Below are positions 4,183 through 5,115 of a stretch of DNA of 5,115 bases, piece by piece. Made by a program: the position numbers and the translations under genes. This stretch comes from Planctomycetales bacterium (GTDB lineage: Bacteria; Planctomycetota; Phycisphaerae; SM23-33), in contig JAUVIQ010000209.1 of NCBI GenBank assembly GCA_030592655.1, forward strand, positions 1-5,115. Direction: 5' to 3'. Each line of letters opens with the position of its first letter. Position 1 is the first letter of the stretch. Under the pieces are notes generated by a model that worked only from the letters and a program-made list of their open reading frames with translations, was not told where the DNA came from and did no database searches.

Positions 4183-5115
4183 ATGGAAATTAAGAAAGGC
4201 ATTGGAGTTTCACCCGGCGTGGTGATTTGCCAGGCTGTCGTCCTGGACGCTGAGGAATATCGTATTCCTGAGCGGCATATAAGCGCCGACCGCGCAGGTG
4301 AAGAGATAGACCGCTTCGAAAGTGCCCTGGTCGGTGCGAGCGAGGAACTGGTCGAACTGCGCGACAGCACCGCAAAGAAACTTGGGAAGGAAACGGGAGC
4401 GATTTTCGATTTTCATCTGGCGCTGCTGAAAGATGAAGCCCTGCTGAAAAAAATCAGGGTCAAAATCAAACAAGAAAACGTAACGGCTGAATTCGCCGTC
4501 GCCGCCGTCCTTCGGGAATACGCCAGGGAGTTCCTCCAGATGCCGGAGTACCTGGCAGAGCGTGTCAAGGACGTCTATGACATCGAGAAGCGTATCCTCC
4601 GACGGTTAATCGGTCAAAGCAGAGAAGGACTGGGGAACCTGACCGAAGACGTTGTCGTTCTCGCCCATGACCTGACGCCCTCGCAGACGGCCGGTATGGA
4701 CCGCAAGCACATCATGGGTCTGGCGATCGACGCCGGCGGTCGGACCAGCCATACCGCAATCGTCGCCCGCGCCCTCGGAATCCCCGCAGTCGTCGGGCTT
4801 AACGATATAACCGTCTCCGTAGATGCCGGCGATATAGTAATCATCGACGGTAATCGCGGAATCGTCATCGTCGAACCGGACGAAGCCACTATCCAGGAGC
4901 ACCGACGGTTCCTCAGTCGCCAGATCGAGTTCACCCGCGAACTGGACCGCCTGCGCGACCTGCCCGCCATTACAATGGACGGACACGAAATAACGCTCCT
5001 GGGAAACATCGAGTTCCCTTCCGAGGCGGCGAACGTCCTGGCAAAGGGCGGACATGGAATCGGGCTGTACCGAACCGAATTCCTCTACCTCGAAAAAGAA
5101 ACCGAACCCACCGAA
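4183..5115 (+). CDS. ptsI: PTS enzyme I (phosphoenolpyruvate-protein phosphotransferase), N-terminal part, cut by the window edge
   Basis: Enzyme I autophosphorylates from PEP and passes the phosphate to HPr. The 311 codons in view are a little over half of the usual 570-590. The N-terminus KKGIGVSPGVVICQAVVL (4-21) is the family start. The HPr-binding helical region follows (about 30-140, with GAIFDFHLALLKDE near 85-98). The swivelling phosphohistidine domain holds LTPSQTAGMD and the signature GGRTSHTAIVARALGIPAVVG (185-205), with active-site His190, equivalent to His189 of E. coli. The C-terminal PEP-binding barrel begins near 250 and shows GIGLYRTEFLY (292-302), whose Arg297 matches the PEP-binding Arg296 of E. 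coli. It has no fused GAF domain at the N-terminus, so it is the PtsI type rather than PtsP. The ATG has no Shine-Dalgarno sequence; a TAA at 4174-4176 blocks any longer ATG, GTG or TTG start. Confidence 0.96.
   Translation, partial: MEIKKGIGVSPGVVICQAVVLDAEEYRIPERHISADRAGEEIDRFESALVGASEELVELRDSTAKKLGKETGAIFDFHLALLKDEALLKKIRVKIKQENVTAEFAVAAVLREYAREFLQMPEYLAERVKDVYDIEKRILRRLIGQSREGLGNLTEDVVVLAHDLTPSQTAGMDRKHIMGLAIDAGGRTSHTAIVARALGIPAVVGLNDITVSVDAGDIVIIDGNRGIVIVEPDEATIQEHRRFLSRQIEFTRELDRLRDLPAITMDGHEITLLGNIEFPSEAANVLAKGGHGIGLYRTEFLYLEKETEPTE

Overview
The window is bacterial, dense in genes and moderately GC-rich. It probably comes from a planctomycete, perhaps a Phycisphaerae-like lineage. I infer this from the gene order (hpf next to an EIIA(Ntr)-type protein, HPr and enzyme I), the short membrane-anchored double-LysM protein, and the repeat-filled gaps between genes. 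Genus and phylum cannot be proved from this sequence alone.

Layout. On the minus strand lie the first 145 codons of panB (437 to the left edge), a 238-bp gap holding a palindromic repeat element, and a 310-codon gene for a membrane-anchored protein with two LysM-like domains (1608 to 676). A 214-bp divergent promoter region follows, with a good sigma70-type promoter candidate on each strand. From 1823 to the right edge everything reads on the plus strand as one apparent operon: a DUF502 membrane protein, the short ribosome hibernation factor (hpf/raiA), an EIIA(Ntr)-type phosphocarrier (ptsN), HPr (ptsH) and the first 311 codons of enzyme I (ptsI). The active-site histidines of all three PTS proteins are visible.

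How the genes may work together. Enzyme I takes phosphate from PEP and passes it to HPr, and HPr can pass it to the EIIA(Ntr)-type protein. No membrane sugar permease (EIIB/C) is encoded here. The chain therefore looks like a regulatory PTS that senses PEP or nutrient state, placed in one transcription unit with a ribosome hibernation factor. This resembles the hpf-ptsN pairing of proteobacterial rpoN loci. PanB (pantothenate synthesis) and the LysM protein (cell wall) are on the opposite strand and have no evident link to it.

The most unusual feature is the intergenic DNA. The three gaps between raiA, ptsN, ptsH and ptsI hold three different families of short-period repeats, with units of 7, 8-9 and 7 nt, arranged as complete or partial inverted arrays. 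The first begins inside the raiA stop codon, and the last lies where the ptsI ribosome binding site should be. The 8-9 nt family recurs in the panB/LysM gap, so it is dispersed. I found no RNA genes, CRISPR array, transposase or classical rho-independent terminator.
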